Source: Anaerolineales bacterium UBA6055 (lineage in GTDB: Bacteria; Chloroflexota; Anaerolineae; Aggregatilineales; Phototrophicaceae). From it: a stretch of DNA of 64,000 bases. The notes beneath the pieces were generated by a model. The model did no database searches and was not told where the DNA came from. It saw nothing but the letters and a program-made list of their open reading frames with translations. Position 1 is the first letter of the stretch. Every line of letters begins with the position of its first letter. Of the stretch, positions 15,875-24,943 are shown one piece after another. The translations under genes and the position numbers were made by a program. The stretch spans positions 1-64,000 of the forward strand of contig DIYL01000016.1 in NCBI GenBank assembly GCA_002428985.1, in the 5' to 3' direction.

Positions 15875-16339
15875 ATGACTACCACTATTCGTGGATTTAT
15901 TTTGCCTGATCTATTGGAGCAGTTTCTAAACGATGGTATATGGACACATAATCGATCGATCACTATCCCACCAGAGATGTTGTCATCTGTTAGGACTTAT
16001 GTAGATGATGTCAGGGTAAGACTCTACGATTTAGAAGGTCTAAAACATGATAATGGTTATTTCGATAGGCTAAGTGACGAAGATTTTGAATTCCTGAAAA
16101 TACTTAATGCATGGGAATCATCAAAACGGAGTGGTATGCCTATAGCTGACATCACAAAACTAGACATAGACTATGCTGTTTGTATTGCAAGCGAACTTGA
16201 CGATGAAGTTGTTCATCTAGACTATCGGAGCGATCGTGATAATCCACGAGTTGTTATGATGGACTGGGATAAACGCGAATGGAGGATCGTATCACCAGAT
16301 TTTCAGATATTTGCTAAGGGAGTTGGTTTGCTTGATTAG
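15875..16339 (+). CDS. Hypothetical acidic protein, possibly SMI1/KNR4-like
   Basis: The chosen ATG at 15875 follows AGGGA (15863-15867) at a suitable distance; an in-frame TTG at 15854 is less likely. The 154-residue product starts MTTTIRGFILPDLLEQFLND. It has an acidic middle (VVHLDYRSDRDNPRVVMMDW) and a closing DFQIFAKGVGL. The Y/L-D-Y-R-S...V-x-x-x-W pattern and the end helix resemble SMI1/KNR4 (SUKH) proteins, often immunity proteins or housekeeping adaptors. The match is by eye and weak. It lies between oppositely oriented sugar genes and ends two bases before a hairpin terminator. Confidence 0.6.
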   Translation: MTTTIRGFILPDLLEQFLNDGIWTHNRSITIPPEMLSSVRTYVDDVRVRLYDLEGLKHDNGYFDRLSDEDFEFLKILNAWESSKRSGMPIADITKLDIDYAVCIASELDDEVVHLDYRSDRDNPRVVMMDWDKREWRIVSPDFQIFAKGVGLLD

Positions 16340-16340
16340 C

Positions 16341-16362
16341 GGGCGAAGACATAGCTTCGCCC
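16341..16362. terminator. Bidirectional hairpin between convergent genes
   Basis: GGGCGAAG and CTTCGCCC form a perfect 8-bp stem around the loop ACATAG. It sits in the 33-bp gap between the convergent genes ending at 16339 (+) and 16373 (-), and so can serve both. No long T run follows. The core also resembles the short REP-like palindromes elsewhere in the window. Confidence 0.6.
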
Positions 16363-16372
16363 CTATATGTGT

Positions 16373-17512
16373 CTATACTTCTGATAATGACACACGCCGT
16401 GATTCATCTGATGAGAGTACGGATGCTTCCATAATTTTCTGGACGTGTAATCCTTCACGGATAGACGGTGATGGATCAGTATCATCCCAGATGGACTTCA
16501 AAAATTGATACTGGCATTCAGCATGACCGCGCATAAACCCAGGTGCCATTGTCCAGTCCGGTGATCTTGCACCCACATAACGCCCCGATGTCTCGATACG
16601 ACGGAAGCCACGCATACCACCTTGTGGTTCGGCTGTATCGCTTACATCATAAATGTAGAGTGCGGCGGGGTCTGCAAGATCAAACCGGATCGCGCCTTGA
16701 TCACCAAAAATTTCGACGACGACATCATTGGTTGCGCCTGTACCCATGCGTGAAATTTCGACTACACCTGGTGTTCCATCGGGTAGACGCGCATGTAAGA
16801 ATGCAATGTCATCAACATCGACAGGTGCTGTTTCGCTCGCACCTTTAGATACAGGACGTTCTTTAATGAGTGTATCTAAATTCGCTTGTACCGAGTCAAA
16901 ATCACCGAGCAAGAAATAGAGTAAATCGAGAATATGTGAGCCGAGATCAAAAAGCGCACCACCACCCGTCACATCTTTACGGAGTCGCCATGATAGTGGT
17001 TTATCGGGGCTAATATAACTCGAACGGTGATAGCGCCCACGGAATGAGAACATGTTGCCGAGGAATCCGTCATCAATCAATTGTTTGGCACGTTCAATCG
17101 CTGGATTAAAACGGAAGTTGAAGGTTAGTTGCGCTTTTACGCCTGCGGCTTCAACTGCTTCTGCCATGCGAACACCTTCTTCAACTGACATCGCTAGCGG
17201 TTTTTCCACATAAATGTGTTTTCCAGCTTTGGCGGATGCCACCACAATTTCTTCGTGTACATTATTGGGTACACAAATATCGACTGCATCGACATCGTCA
17301 CGAGCGAGAATCTCCTTATAATTGGCTGTCCAAAAATCGCATCCGATTTCTTCGGCTGCTGCTTTGGCAGTTTCTTCGCGAGTCGTCGCTACACCAACAA
17401 TATTAATGAGGTTAGCAGGCAGGGCGTAGTGGAATTGGATGCTACGATAGGCGGCAGCATGAACGCGTCCAATGCCCCCATATCCGATCAGTGCAATATT
17501 TATGGGCTTCAT
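16373..17512 (-). CDS. Gfo/Idh/MocA family oxidoreductase
   Basis: A 379-residue member of the glucose-fructose oxidoreductase / myo-inositol dehydrogenase family. INIALIGYGGIGRVHAAAY is the dinucleotide-binding start, DAVDICVPNNVHEE the second strand, IYVEKPLAMS the catalytic-region motif, and GGGALFDLGSHILDLLYFL the domain-two signature. The C-terminus includes a GFMRGHAECQYQFL helix typical of longer members. The start codon lies two bases after the stop of the TIM-barrel gene upstream, so the two form one leftward operon. Confidence 0.92.
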   Translation of the reverse strand: MKPINIALIGYGGIGRVHAAAYRSIQFHYALPANLINIVGVATTREETAKAAAEEIGCDFWTANYKEILARDDVDAVDICVPNNVHEEIVVASAKAGKHIYVEKPLAMSVEEGVRMAEAVEAAGVKAQLTFNFRFNPAIERAKQLIDDGFLGNMFSFRGRYHRSSYISPDKPLSWRLRKDVTGGGALFDLGSHILDLLYFLLGDFDSVQANLDTLIKERPVSKGASETAPVDVDDIAFLHARLPDGTPGVVEISRMGTGATNDVVVEIFGDQGAIRFDLADPAALYIYDVSDTAEPQGGMRGFRRIETSGRYVGARSPDWTMAPGFMRGHAECQYQFLKSIWDDTDPSPSIREGLHVQKIMEASVLSSDESRRVSLSEV

Positions 17513-17514
17513 AA

Positions 17515-18330
17515 TTAGCTCGCCTCGCTTTTGATCAAGCCACTGTCATCACGATATTGGTCGCTAGCCTCGTCCATGACAGCACGCAATTTCTCAACAG
17601 CAGCGGTAATTTCACCTGTTCCGGGTTGTAGTTTGCCATCAGGACCTTTGAGTAGTGGCGATGAGAACTCACCAACAGTCATTCCAACTTCAATAAACTT
17701 CGCAACGTTAGAGGTATTCAGTCCACCGTCTTCCATCAAATCAATTTGACCTTCCATACCGGCATCTGCGATCATCTGGTGTAATTTGCCGACTGTGTCA
17801 ATCACAATTTGGTCGATTGTATGTGGGCTTTTGCCTTTGGTCGGCTTTTTCCAGAAGGGCGCACGGCTTTCATATTCAATTACGCTGACATATGGATGGA
17901 TGAACTGCTCAAATGCAATTGAAGGCACACCTTGCCATGCCCATACCCCTACCTTTAAGCCGAGCTTTTCCTTAATATAGGTGATGTTCTGGAAGATCAT
18001 TTCGTCGGTGGTCTCAATCGGCAAGCTAATCATGCTTACTCCAAGATCTGCCAATTGATCGAACACACTAAAGCTAGGGCGATACATCTGTAATTGTGCT
18101 TCGACTTCTAAGTTGGTACTTTTACAAGTGGCTTCGATAATATCAAATCCACCGCGCGGCATCCCAAAGTCCATATATTTGCCATCACGGACTTCAATAT
18201 GTAACCAATCTACACCTGCTTCTTCAAGTTCTTTAACTTGTGTACCGAGTACAGCATAATCTGCCCAAAATAAGCCAGCTGCAATTTTAACTTTTTGGCT
18301 TGCTTCACCAATTTTCATCAGAGTCTCCAT
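17515..18330 (-). CDS. Ribulose-phosphate 3-epimerase-like TIM-barrel protein
   Basis: A 271-residue protein with the epimerase-type barrel: VKIAAGLFWADYAVLG at strand one, GVDWLHIEVRDGKYMD where epimerases have the metal-binding H-x-D, LEVEAQLQMYRPS, ISLPIETTDE, IDLMEDGGLNTSNVAKFI and VGEFSSPLLKGP. Here H-I-E-V-R-D-G replaces the usual H-x-D-x-M-D-G, so the catalytic metal site is altered and the reaction may differ (another sugar-phosphate epimerase or aldolase). It is the first gene of a two-gene leftward operon with a sugar dehydrogenase. A short inverted repeat lies just upstream. Confidence 0.72.
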   Translation of the reverse strand: METLMKIGEASQKVKIAAGLFWADYAVLGTQVKELEEAGVDWLHIEVRDGKYMDFGMPRGGFDIIEATCKSTNLEVEAQLQMYRPSFSVFDQLADLGVSMISLPIETTDEMIFQNITYIKEKLGLKVGVWAWQGVPSIAFEQFIHPYVSVIEYESRAPFWKKPTKGKSPHTIDQIVIDTVGKLHQMIADAGMEGQIDLMEDGGLNTSNVAKFIEVGMTVGEFSSPLLKGPDGKLQPGTGEITAAVEKLRAVMDEASDQYRDDSGLIKSEAS

Positions 18331-18348
18331 TTAATAAATAATTCTTTG

Positions 18349-18362
18349 TGCGTTTGCACGCA
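18349..18362. promoter_or_regulatory. Short inverted repeat upstream of the epimerase-like operon
   Basis: TGCGTTTGCACGCA is an inverted repeat with 5-bp arms and a 4-bp centre, 18 bp upstream of the start at 18330 on the minus strand. Related GTGTGCAT and GTGCGTGCG words occur nearby (18364-18372 and 18518-18527). The position would suit a repressor operator, for example of the LacI type. The call is weak because only one full copy is seen. Confidence 0.3.
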
Positions 18363-18584
18363 TTGTGTGCATATGCTCAAATTTAACATGGGTTGATACG
18401 TGTGTCAAATAAACACGGCTATAAAAATGTCATAAAAGTTTCCTTAATTTAATGGTCATTTAACGACAAGGTGTTTCCTTATTAAATGAGTGTATATTAC
18501 AATATATATAGCGTACATGTGCGTGCGTTATAGGAGACTCAACAAAATCTTCATTTTCCTAATTTACGAAAGGTAAAAATTCTA

Positions 18585-19565
18585 ATGAAGTTCCTTCCTA
18601 AATCTATTTTGTTATTGGTTGTGTTGCTGGTTTCATCAGCATGCTCGGCTGCATTCGAAACAGCTGGCTTAAGCGCAGACGATGCTGTATTACTCAGCGG
18701 CGCATTAAATGTTGACCCAACAACGGCTTCCGCTGACTTTGATTATTCATTCGACTTTAGCCTCACCGCAGAAGGTGAAACCATCAGTGTCATTACCAAT
18801 GGGCGTGGTATCAGTGATCCTGCTAATGGCAATAGCTTGCTCTCTATGGCAGGCGAAATTGCTGGTGTCCCAGATCTTGGTGGTGCAGCTCTACCATATG
18901 ATCTTGAAATTCGTACAATCAACACCAACGACCTCTACATTAGAGGTATCGCAAGCTTGATGGACCCATCCATGGATCCAAATCAATGGATTTACCTTCC
19001 TGCTGATATGACTACACAAATGGCTCTGGCACAAGCACCAATGGCAGAATCCACAGGTGTTATCCAAGACGGTCAAGTTGATGTTGCTGGTTTGTATTCA
19101 ACTCTCAACGATAACTTCTTTGGCTCTTTCGCTAACTACATGACCGCAGAACGTGTTGATGATATGGACGGCATGGCACACTTTGTTGTTAACTTGCAAG
19201 TTGGCGACTGGTTGGGATCTGATGAATTGAGTGCTGGTTTGGAAACACTTGTGCCTGCATTGGCTGGCGATTTAGTTCCTGCTGAAGAAATTGAAGCATC
19301 CATGATGCAAGCTGGTATGGTTCTCGGTATGGCAAGCATGCTCGCTGAAAGTGGTACCTACCAACTCGATTATTTCGTTGAACCAAACAGTGGCCTGTTG
19401 GCACAAGCAACCATAACTTTCGCTCTTGAAATCGATCCAGCAATGCTAGGTGAAGAAGGCGATCCAGCTGTCATGGATATGGTTCTTGATGTACAGTTCC
19501 GTGCATTCGGCCCTGACTCTGTAGTCGTTGCTCCAGAAGACTTCATTGACCCAATGGGTGGCTAG
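18585..19565 (+). CDS. Secreted lipoprotein-like protein, 326 aa
   Basis: The N-terminus KFLPKSILLLVVLLVSSACS is a signal peptide with a probable lipobox cysteine at residue 20, with Ser rather than Leu/Val at -3, so lipidation is likely but not certain. The mature part is acidic and rich in Ala, Asp and Met, with an alternating strand pattern (FDYSFDFSLTAEGETISVI, YDLEIRTINTNDLYIRG, YQLDYFVEPNSGLLAQATI). This recalls LolA/LppX-type half-barrels that bind lipids at the cell surface. Two more secreted-protein genes follow in the same direction after a hairpin. No operon partner suggests a substrate. Confidence 0.72.
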   Translation: MKFLPKSILLLVVLLVSSACSAAFETAGLSADDAVLLSGALNVDPTTASADFDYSFDFSLTAEGETISVITNGRGISDPANGNSLLSMAGEIAGVPDLGGAALPYDLEIRTINTNDLYIRGIASLMDPSMDPNQWIYLPADMTTQMALAQAPMAESTGVIQDGQVDVAGLYSTLNDNFFGSFANYMTAERVDDMDGMAHFVVNLQVGDWLGSDELSAGLETLVPALAGDLVPAEEIEASMMQAGMVLGMASMLAESGTYQLDYFVEPNSGLLAQATITFALEIDPAMLGEEGDPAVMDMVLDVQFRAFGPDSVVVAPEDFIDPMGG

Positions 19566-19579
19566 ACGTTAACGATTAT

Positions 19580-19610
19580 GTGGTGACTCTCTATTCTAGA
19601 GGGTTACCAC
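19580..19610 (+). terminator. Hairpin after the lipoprotein gene
   Basis: A 14-bp stem (arms 19580-19593 and 19597-19610, GTGGTGACTCTCTA / TAGAGGGTTACCAC, with G-U pairs) closes on a TTC loop 14 bp after the stop at 19565. No T run follows, so it may terminate weakly or stabilise the mRNA end. Confidence 0.6.
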
Positions 19611-19680
19611 CTCCGAAATACTTGTGTCATTCGTAGATAATCTCTCCACATCTAAAACATAAAAACATAAGGATTGTAGA

Positions 19681-21408
19681 ATGAAACGTTTGTTATTTTT
19701 AGCTTTTGCACTACTGATGGTGATTGCTCCGCTTTCTAGCGTCAATGCACTAGATTTAGGTAGTGAAGGTCCGCACGTTCTTGCAGAATTTATGCCAGAG
19801 AGTGTTGACTTTTTTCTAGGTACACGGATCGGTGAAGATTTTATAGCCGAATTGGATGCGATTTCACTCGCGCTTTATGATAAATTACCAGCAGAGCTAG
19901 GTATAGAATCATACGCATTGGATGATGTTCTCCGTCAGACATTCGCAGAAGAAGGCGTAGATTATGATGAGTTTGCTGCTGTTTTAGGTAACTATGCGGC
20001 TATTGGTCTAGAATTTGAAGGCTCACTGGAAGATGACCCCAATTTCTATATTGTCGTTGCGGTTGAGGATCAACAAGGGGCTGCAGATGGTTTCTTGCAA
20101 ACATTGTCTAATGCTGAGGATATTCCAGAGCCTGTGATGGAAGGTGATAATATCGTTTTCACGGCACCGCAAGATGATGGTAAAGTGATTATTACACCGA
20201 CCCACCTTGTCGCCTCGAATTTGGATGATTTCAATGTACCCATTGAAACACCGCTGATTGCCAGTGAAGCGTTTATGAGCACCCTCGAAACACTACCTGC
20301 TGATCAATATAATATTGTCGCTTATGTAAGTGAAGAAATCACCGAAGCTACTGTCCAAGCGTCAGATGAAACTGGTGAATTGGCAATGCTCGGTGTTGAT
20401 CCTGCTGATGCCGGTGCATTCGCTTTCGGTGCAGTCATTTTAGCAGGTGATACATTCACAATTGATATTAGTGTTGGTACAGCCGCACCAATGCCATCAT
20501 CTACTGTAAGTGCTGACTTCCTCAATGCGCTTCCAGCTGGTACAGATGCATTCATCGTCGCGACGGATTTGACCAATGTTTATAATACTGCTGTTGAAAC
20601 ATTGGGAACGATCGCAGAAATCGATGGTGGCGAAGACCCATCAGCGCAGATCCCAATGTTATTCGGTATGACCGGACTCGACCTTGAAGAAGACGTTCTC
20701 AGTTGGACAACAGGTAGTTATGGTATTTTCTTTGGTGCGGATTACGTCGCATTAGTAAATGACATCATCGAAAATGGTCTACCTACTGCACTTGATCTCG
20801 ACTTTGGTATTGTTATCGAAGCTACAGATCCTGCACGTGCACAAAATACCGCTGCTAGCTTGGGTGAATTTGTTGCAGCTATGGGTGGTAATGAAGATGG
20901 TATCACCATCACAAACGAAGACGACTTGACCAGCATTGTGATTGCCAGCCCCGATATTGCTCCTCTCGAACTCGAATTTGTTTTGACAGCGACTGACGAC
21001 TTCCTATTCTTGGGTACACGTCAATCGTATGATGCGATTATAAGTGGTGATAACCTTGCAGGTGTTGAGGACTTTGCGAAGTCAACCCAATACTATTTGC
21101 CTGATGCAAACACAATTTGGTATGCCAATGCCGATGGCTTTATCTCATCGACACTCGCTCCGCTTGCGGCACTAGGTCCAGCGATTGAAAACGTGTTTAC
21201 GACAATTGTTGCTGATCTTGACAGCACAGCGATGGAGTCAGAATCTGCACCACCACCGGGGCTGCTCGATATGTTTGGAGATGATCCAACGATTGTGATC
21301 ACAGTTCTCGAAACATTCGATAGTATGTTTGCACACTCCACTATTTCATCATCCGTTGATGCAAACGGTGTTGTCCGTGTTCGTGCAACAATGACTGTCA
21401 ACCCATAG
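19681..21408 (+). CDS. Secreted DUF3352-like protein, 575 aa (paralogue 1)
   Basis: A signal peptide (KRLLFLAFALLMVIAPLSSVNA) is followed by a long acidic mature chain. The text matches DUF3352-type proteins: VLAEFMPESVDFFLGTRIGEDFI near the start, repeated 'ALPAGTDAFIVATDLTNVY' units, LFGMTGLDLEEDVLSWTTG in the middle and DANGVVRVRATMTVNP at the end. DUF3352 proteins are cell-surface proteins of unknown function. An AAGGATTGTAG sequence precedes the ATG. A terminator follows, then a clear paralogue at 21539, so the pair arose by duplication. Confidence 0.8.
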   Translation: MKRLLFLAFALLMVIAPLSSVNALDLGSEGPHVLAEFMPESVDFFLGTRIGEDFIAELDAISLALYDKLPAELGIESYALDDVLRQTFAEEGVDYDEFAAVLGNYAAIGLEFEGSLEDDPNFYIVVAVEDQQGAADGFLQTLSNAEDIPEPVMEGDNIVFTAPQDDGKVIITPTHLVASNLDDFNVPIETPLIASEAFMSTLETLPADQYNIVAYVSEEITEATVQASDETGELAMLGVDPADAGAFAFGAVILAGDTFTIDISVGTAAPMPSSTVSADFLNALPAGTDAFIVATDLTNVYNTAVETLGTIAEIDGGEDPSAQIPMLFGMTGLDLEEDVLSWTTGSYGIFFGADYVALVNDIIENGLPTALDLDFGIVIEATDPARAQNTAASLGEFVAAMGGNEDGITITNEDDLTSIVIASPDIAPLELEFVLTATDDFLFLGTRQSYDAIISGDNLAGVEDFAKSTQYYLPDANTIWYANADGFISSTLAPLAALGPAIENVFTTIVADLDSTAMESESAPPPGLLDMFGDDPTIVITVLETFDSMFAHSTISSSVDANGVVRVRATMTVNP

Positions 21409-21436
21409 TTACATTACAATAAACAAGTCACAGAAG

Positions 21437-21464
21437 CTCCTCTTTTACGAGGAGTTTTTGTTTT
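21437..21464 (+). terminator. Rho-independent terminator
   Basis: CTCCTC and GAGGAG (21437-21442 and 21449-21454) pair around TTTTAC and are followed directly by TTTTTGTTTT. It separates the two DUF3352-like genes into independent units. Confidence 0.85.
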
Positions 21465-21538
21465 AATGCAACTTTCCGAGGATGATTGCGTAAACAACAG
21501 TGGGAGTCAATCACGTACGCATAACAAAAGGATGTTTT

Positions 21539-23191
21539 ATGAACCGCTTATTTGTTAGTATCACAACGATTGTCACACTCATGTTCTCAGTTATGGTGAG
21601 TTATGCATTTGATACTGATGCTGAGAATCCACATCATCTGGCAGACTACATGCTGGATACCACCCAACTTTATGTCGGCACGCAAATAGGTGCAGACTAT
21701 TTCAACGAATTAGATCGTATTGCCGTGTCTGTATACGATAAATTACCTGAAAATCTCGACATCGACCGTATGACGATTGACGGATTTTTCCGATCTGAAT
21801 TTGAAAATCTCGGATATGATTACGATGCGTTCTTAACTTTGCTAGGGGATTATGCCGCTATTGGTATCGAACCACGTGACGACGTATTAGGGACGAATGA
21901 CGACCCCTACACAACGATTGTCGCCGAAATTACTGATCGTGACGCATTTATAGATGCCGTAGTGACGTTGGCGACCCCATTTGATGAAGTACCTCCGAAT
22001 TTGACAGGTGGGGATGACTTCCTTGTCTTTGAAGATCTTGATGTTGTGATCTATGCGACGGATACGCACTTTATTGTCAGTACCAACCCCGCATATGAAT
22101 TTCCGCTAGAATCATCATTGTCAGCTGATGCTGATTTTACCGACACAGTGAATATGTTGCCTGCTGATACATATAGCTCTGTTATTTATGTGTCCGAAGA
22201 ATTTGAATTTGATGATGACGGAGGCGAATTCCGTGAGTTCCTTGATGAAAATGGCGTAGAAGCAAGCTCATTTGTACTTGGTACGACTGCATTTGATGAC
22301 GCATTGGCTGTGGATATAGCGGGTCAAGCGTTAGCTTTTCAAACCAATACGGTTGATACGTCAACCATGCTGACATTACTCCCTGCTGATGCTGACGCGT
22401 TTATTGCTGGTGATAATCTGACGGATTTGTACGACACAATCATCACATTTACAGAAGATCAAGAATTTGCTGAACAACTACCATTCTTCTTTGGTATGAC
22501 AGGACTTGATCTTGAAGATGATGTCTTAAGTTGGACAACGGGGACATATGCGATTTTCATGAGCACAGATTCTGCCTCGATTTTAGATCAAGTCGAAGCT
22601 ACAGAGATGATTACTGATTTACCATTGGACTTTGGTATTGTCATCGAAGCGACAGATGCCGACCTCGCGCGTAATACTGCCGACAAACTTGGCGAATTTA
22701 TGGACGTGATGTTAGCTGGTGAATCCGCATTTACAATTTCTCGTGTAGATGAATCGGATGCGTCATTCCCGCTGACGACAGTCGTGCTTAATTTGCCAAA
22801 TGATGACTTGTTAGATGTTGAGTCGATTGAGTTTGTCATCACAGCGAATGATAACCTGTTCTACATGGGTACAACTGAGGCATATAATAGTTTAAGTGCC
22901 GGGCAGACACTCGCTAATGACAGCGTGATAACTGGGGCGACTGCTTACCTATTGGATAACCCAACCAGTGTTTGGTATCTCAATGGTGATGGTGTCGTAT
23001 TACCTATCTTCTCGACACTTGGTGTAACGATCCGCTCGGATGATGATATGTCAGCATTCCTTCAAACACCTGAAGATGCGTTCGCGTTTCTGCGTAGCAT
23101 TGATGACATCATTGACTATCAAACCATCACTACATCTCTAGATGATAATGGTGTTGTACGACTCCGCGCGACGCTCACGCTAAATCCATAA
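21539..23191 (+). CDS. Secreted DUF3352-like protein, 550 aa (paralogue 2)
   Basis: The ATG at 21539 follows AAAGGATG and opens a signal peptide (NRLFVSITTIVTLMFSVMVSYAF); the frame is open further upstream but without signal-like sequence. The mature protein aligns with the preceding gene along its length: YVGTQIGADYFNELDRIAVSVYDKLPE against its counterpart, FFGMTGLDLEDDVLSWTTG in the middle, LDFGIVIEATDADLARNTA and the shared end DDNGVVRLRATLTLNP. The strong conservation of the middle W-T-T-G block suggests a shared structural core. Function is unknown, probably surface-exposed. A terminator follows at 23218. Confidence 0.8.
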   Translation: MNRLFVSITTIVTLMFSVMVSYAFDTDAENPHHLADYMLDTTQLYVGTQIGADYFNELDRIAVSVYDKLPENLDIDRMTIDGFFRSEFENLGYDYDAFLTLLGDYAAIGIEPRDDVLGTNDDPYTTIVAEITDRDAFIDAVVTLATPFDEVPPNLTGGDDFLVFEDLDVVIYATDTHFIVSTNPAYEFPLESSLSADADFTDTVNMLPADTYSSVIYVSEEFEFDDDGGEFREFLDENGVEASSFVLGTTAFDDALAVDIAGQALAFQTNTVDTSTMLTLLPADADAFIAGDNLTDLYDTIITFTEDQEFAEQLPFFFGMTGLDLEDDVLSWTTGTYAIFMSTDSASILDQVEATEMITDLPLDFGIVIEATDADLARNTADKLGEFMDVMLAGESAFTISRVDESDASFPLTTVVLNLPNDDLLDVESIEFVITANDNLFYMGTTEAYNSLSAGQTLANDSVITGATAYLLDNPTSVWYLNGDGVVLPIFSTLGVTIRSDDDMSAFLQTPEDAFAFLRSIDDIIDYQTITTSLDDNGVVRLRATLTLNP

Positions 23192-23217
23192 ATCCAACGC
23201 AACCAATCTACGAGTAA

Positions 23218-23251
23218 ATAGGGACATGCTCTGCCATGTCTCTATTTTTTT
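23218..23251 (+). terminator. Rho-independent terminator
   Basis: ATAGGGACATG (23218-23228) pairs with CATGTCTCTAT (23234-23244) around CTCTG, with one G-U pair, and is followed by a run of T. Confidence 0.88.
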
Positions 23252-23296
23252 GCTACACTTCATAGCATGATGGCTAACTGAATAAAGGTGGTAACA

Positions 23297-24433
23297 ATGC
23301 GTGTTTTAGTATTCTCGGATGATGGCACAATAACGGGTTATGGACGCTTCTCGATGGAGGTTAACAAACGCCTGTATCAACAAGATGATATTGAGATTAT
23401 GGCGGCTTCTATGTTGCATTATGGTCTCATGCCAGCACAATATGATGGTGAACGTCTGCCATATTGGGTTGCACCATTGGGGCAGGAAAAATGGACGCAG
23501 AATTTTATGTATGTGCTCAACAGCTTCAACCCACATATTGTCGTCATTATCAAAGACCTCAGTTATGTGGAACTAATTACATTGGCGATGGGCGCATACG
23601 ACAGTATTCCGCGTGTGATTGTCACTGGGATTGATGGTAAACCGATTGTACCACGTTGGATTGCACCGCTAGAATCTGCTGCTCATGTGGTGAGTTTCAG
23701 TCAATTTGGGGTTGATGCATTAGCTGAACAAGGCGTATCTGCCGACCAGATTGCTCCGGGGATTGATCTGGATCATTTTCAACCGATGGATTCGGATGAG
23801 CGTCAACAACTACGATCACAGCTAGGAATTTCAGATGATACTTTTGTCTTGTTGACGGTTGCGCAAAATCAGAGTCGTAAAGCCATCCCGCATATGTTGC
23901 AGGGGTTCTTCCGGTTTGCAGAGACACATCCTGATAGTCTGTTTATCCTCAGTACACAAGCTGAATCCTTAAACGGTTGGGACATTCCGATGCTATGTGA
24001 TATGTATGGTTGGGATATATCGAAGTTACGGTTTTATCAAGATGTACAGGGTCTAACAATGGCACAACGCTACAACATTGCTGATGCACATACGGTTTTG
24101 TCGCATCGAGAAGGTTGGAGTCTACCACTTACAGAAGCAATGGCATGTGGAGTCGTCAGTATGGCGATGGATTGGTGTAGTGGTACAGAAATTTGCGGTG
24201 ACGATAAAGGCGTTCTCGTAAAGCCCCTCGATTATATAACGGTATCAAGTTGGGGGAATGCCCTCGATTATCATCCCGATGTACAAGATTTTTCTGATCA
24301 ACTGACATGGTTATATGATCATCCGGCAGAACGACAACGAATCGCTCAGACCGGACAAGCATGGGCGCGTACGCTTACATGGGATGCGGCTGCTGATAAA
24401 TTAGCAGGAATTTTACGTTCGGTAGTGGGTTAA
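23297..24433 (+). CDS. Family 4-type glycosyltransferase
   Basis: The ATG at 23297 (MRVLVFSDDGTITGYGRF) is preferred over an in-frame GTG at 23288 because AAAGGTGG lies just before it. The 378-residue protein has a GT-B layout: an N-terminal acceptor domain, VAQNQSRKAIPHMLQGFF at the start of domain two, LRFYQDVQGLTMAQRYNIADAHTVLSHREGW, then LPLTEAMACGVVSMAMD carrying the E-x7-E-like donor-binding motif. It transfers sugar from an activated nucleotide sugar, probably in envelope glycan or glycolipid synthesis. It is alone on its strand and overlaps the stop of the convergent DinB gene by 4 bp. Confidence 0.85.
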   Translation: MRVLVFSDDGTITGYGRFSMEVNKRLYQQDDIEIMAASMLHYGLMPAQYDGERLPYWVAPLGQEKWTQNFMYVLNSFNPHIVVIIKDLSYVELITLAMGAYDSIPRVIVTGIDGKPIVPRWIAPLESAAHVVSFSQFGVDALAEQGVSADQIAPGIDLDHFQPMDSDERQQLRSQLGISDDTFVLLTVAQNQSRKAIPHMLQGFFRFAETHPDSLFILSTQAESLNGWDIPMLCDMYGWDISKLRFYQDVQGLTMAQRYNIADAHTVLSHREGWSLPLTEAMACGVVSMAMDWCSGTEICGDDKGVLVKPLDYITVSSWGNALDYHPDVQDFSDQLTWLYDHPAERQRIAQTGQAWARTLTWDAAADKLAGILRSVVG

Positions 24434-24894
24434 CCGTTCATCGCATCGAGCACATCTTGAATCTGCTGGACGTGATTGTTGCAATGGTCATTATACGCAG
24501 TCAACAGGCCGTCGATTGTGTAGACTTTGCCAGATTTTGTGCTTGTACCCGCTTTTGACCAATCAGTTACGTTACTGAACAAATCAGCCCAGCGTGCGTG
24601 CATGCCTGCTAACCCCATTAGTGAGGGTTCAATATCAGCGCGTTGGGCATCGGGTAGACTAGCGACAACATCTTGTAGTGGCCAACTGAGTGCCGCGTTT
24701 TCTTCACTGAGCACCCGTTTGCAGAGTTGATAGGCGTTGGTGTGCGCGTCAAATAGATGATGGATAATCTGTGCAATCGTCCATTCCCCGTCTATATAGG
24801 CGGTTGTCAGTTGTTCATCGGATAACCCACTAATCTGCTCACGCAAACGGGGCACAAAATCACGGATGATTGCAATACGTTCTTCGGTTGTCAT
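24430..24894 (-). CDS. DinB/YfiT-like metal-dependent protein
   Basis: A 154-residue protein with the family layout: ERIAIIRDFVPRLREQISGL helix, DGEWTIAQIIHHLFDAHTNAY with conserved His, HARWADLFSNVTDW, and LLTAYNDHCNNHVQQIQDVL with the third ligand region. The E-W-T-I-x-x-I-x-H-H-x-x-D-A-H pattern is typical of YfiT-like DinB proteins. The substrate is unknown; relatives act as mycothiol- or bacillithiol-dependent transferases. It ends tail-to-tail with the glycosyltransferase gene. Confidence 0.85.
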   Translation of the reverse strand: MTTEERIAIIRDFVPRLREQISGLSDEQLTTAYIDGEWTIAQIIHHLFDAHTNAYQLCKRVLSEENAALSWPLQDVVASLPDAQRADIEPSLMGLAGMHARWADLFSNVTDWSKAGTSTKSGKVYTIDGLLTAYNDHCNNHVQQIQDVLDAMNG

Positions 24895-24943
24895 AATAAT
24901 CGTTCTCTCTATTGATAGCTAAAAACTTAAAGTCAGGTATACA

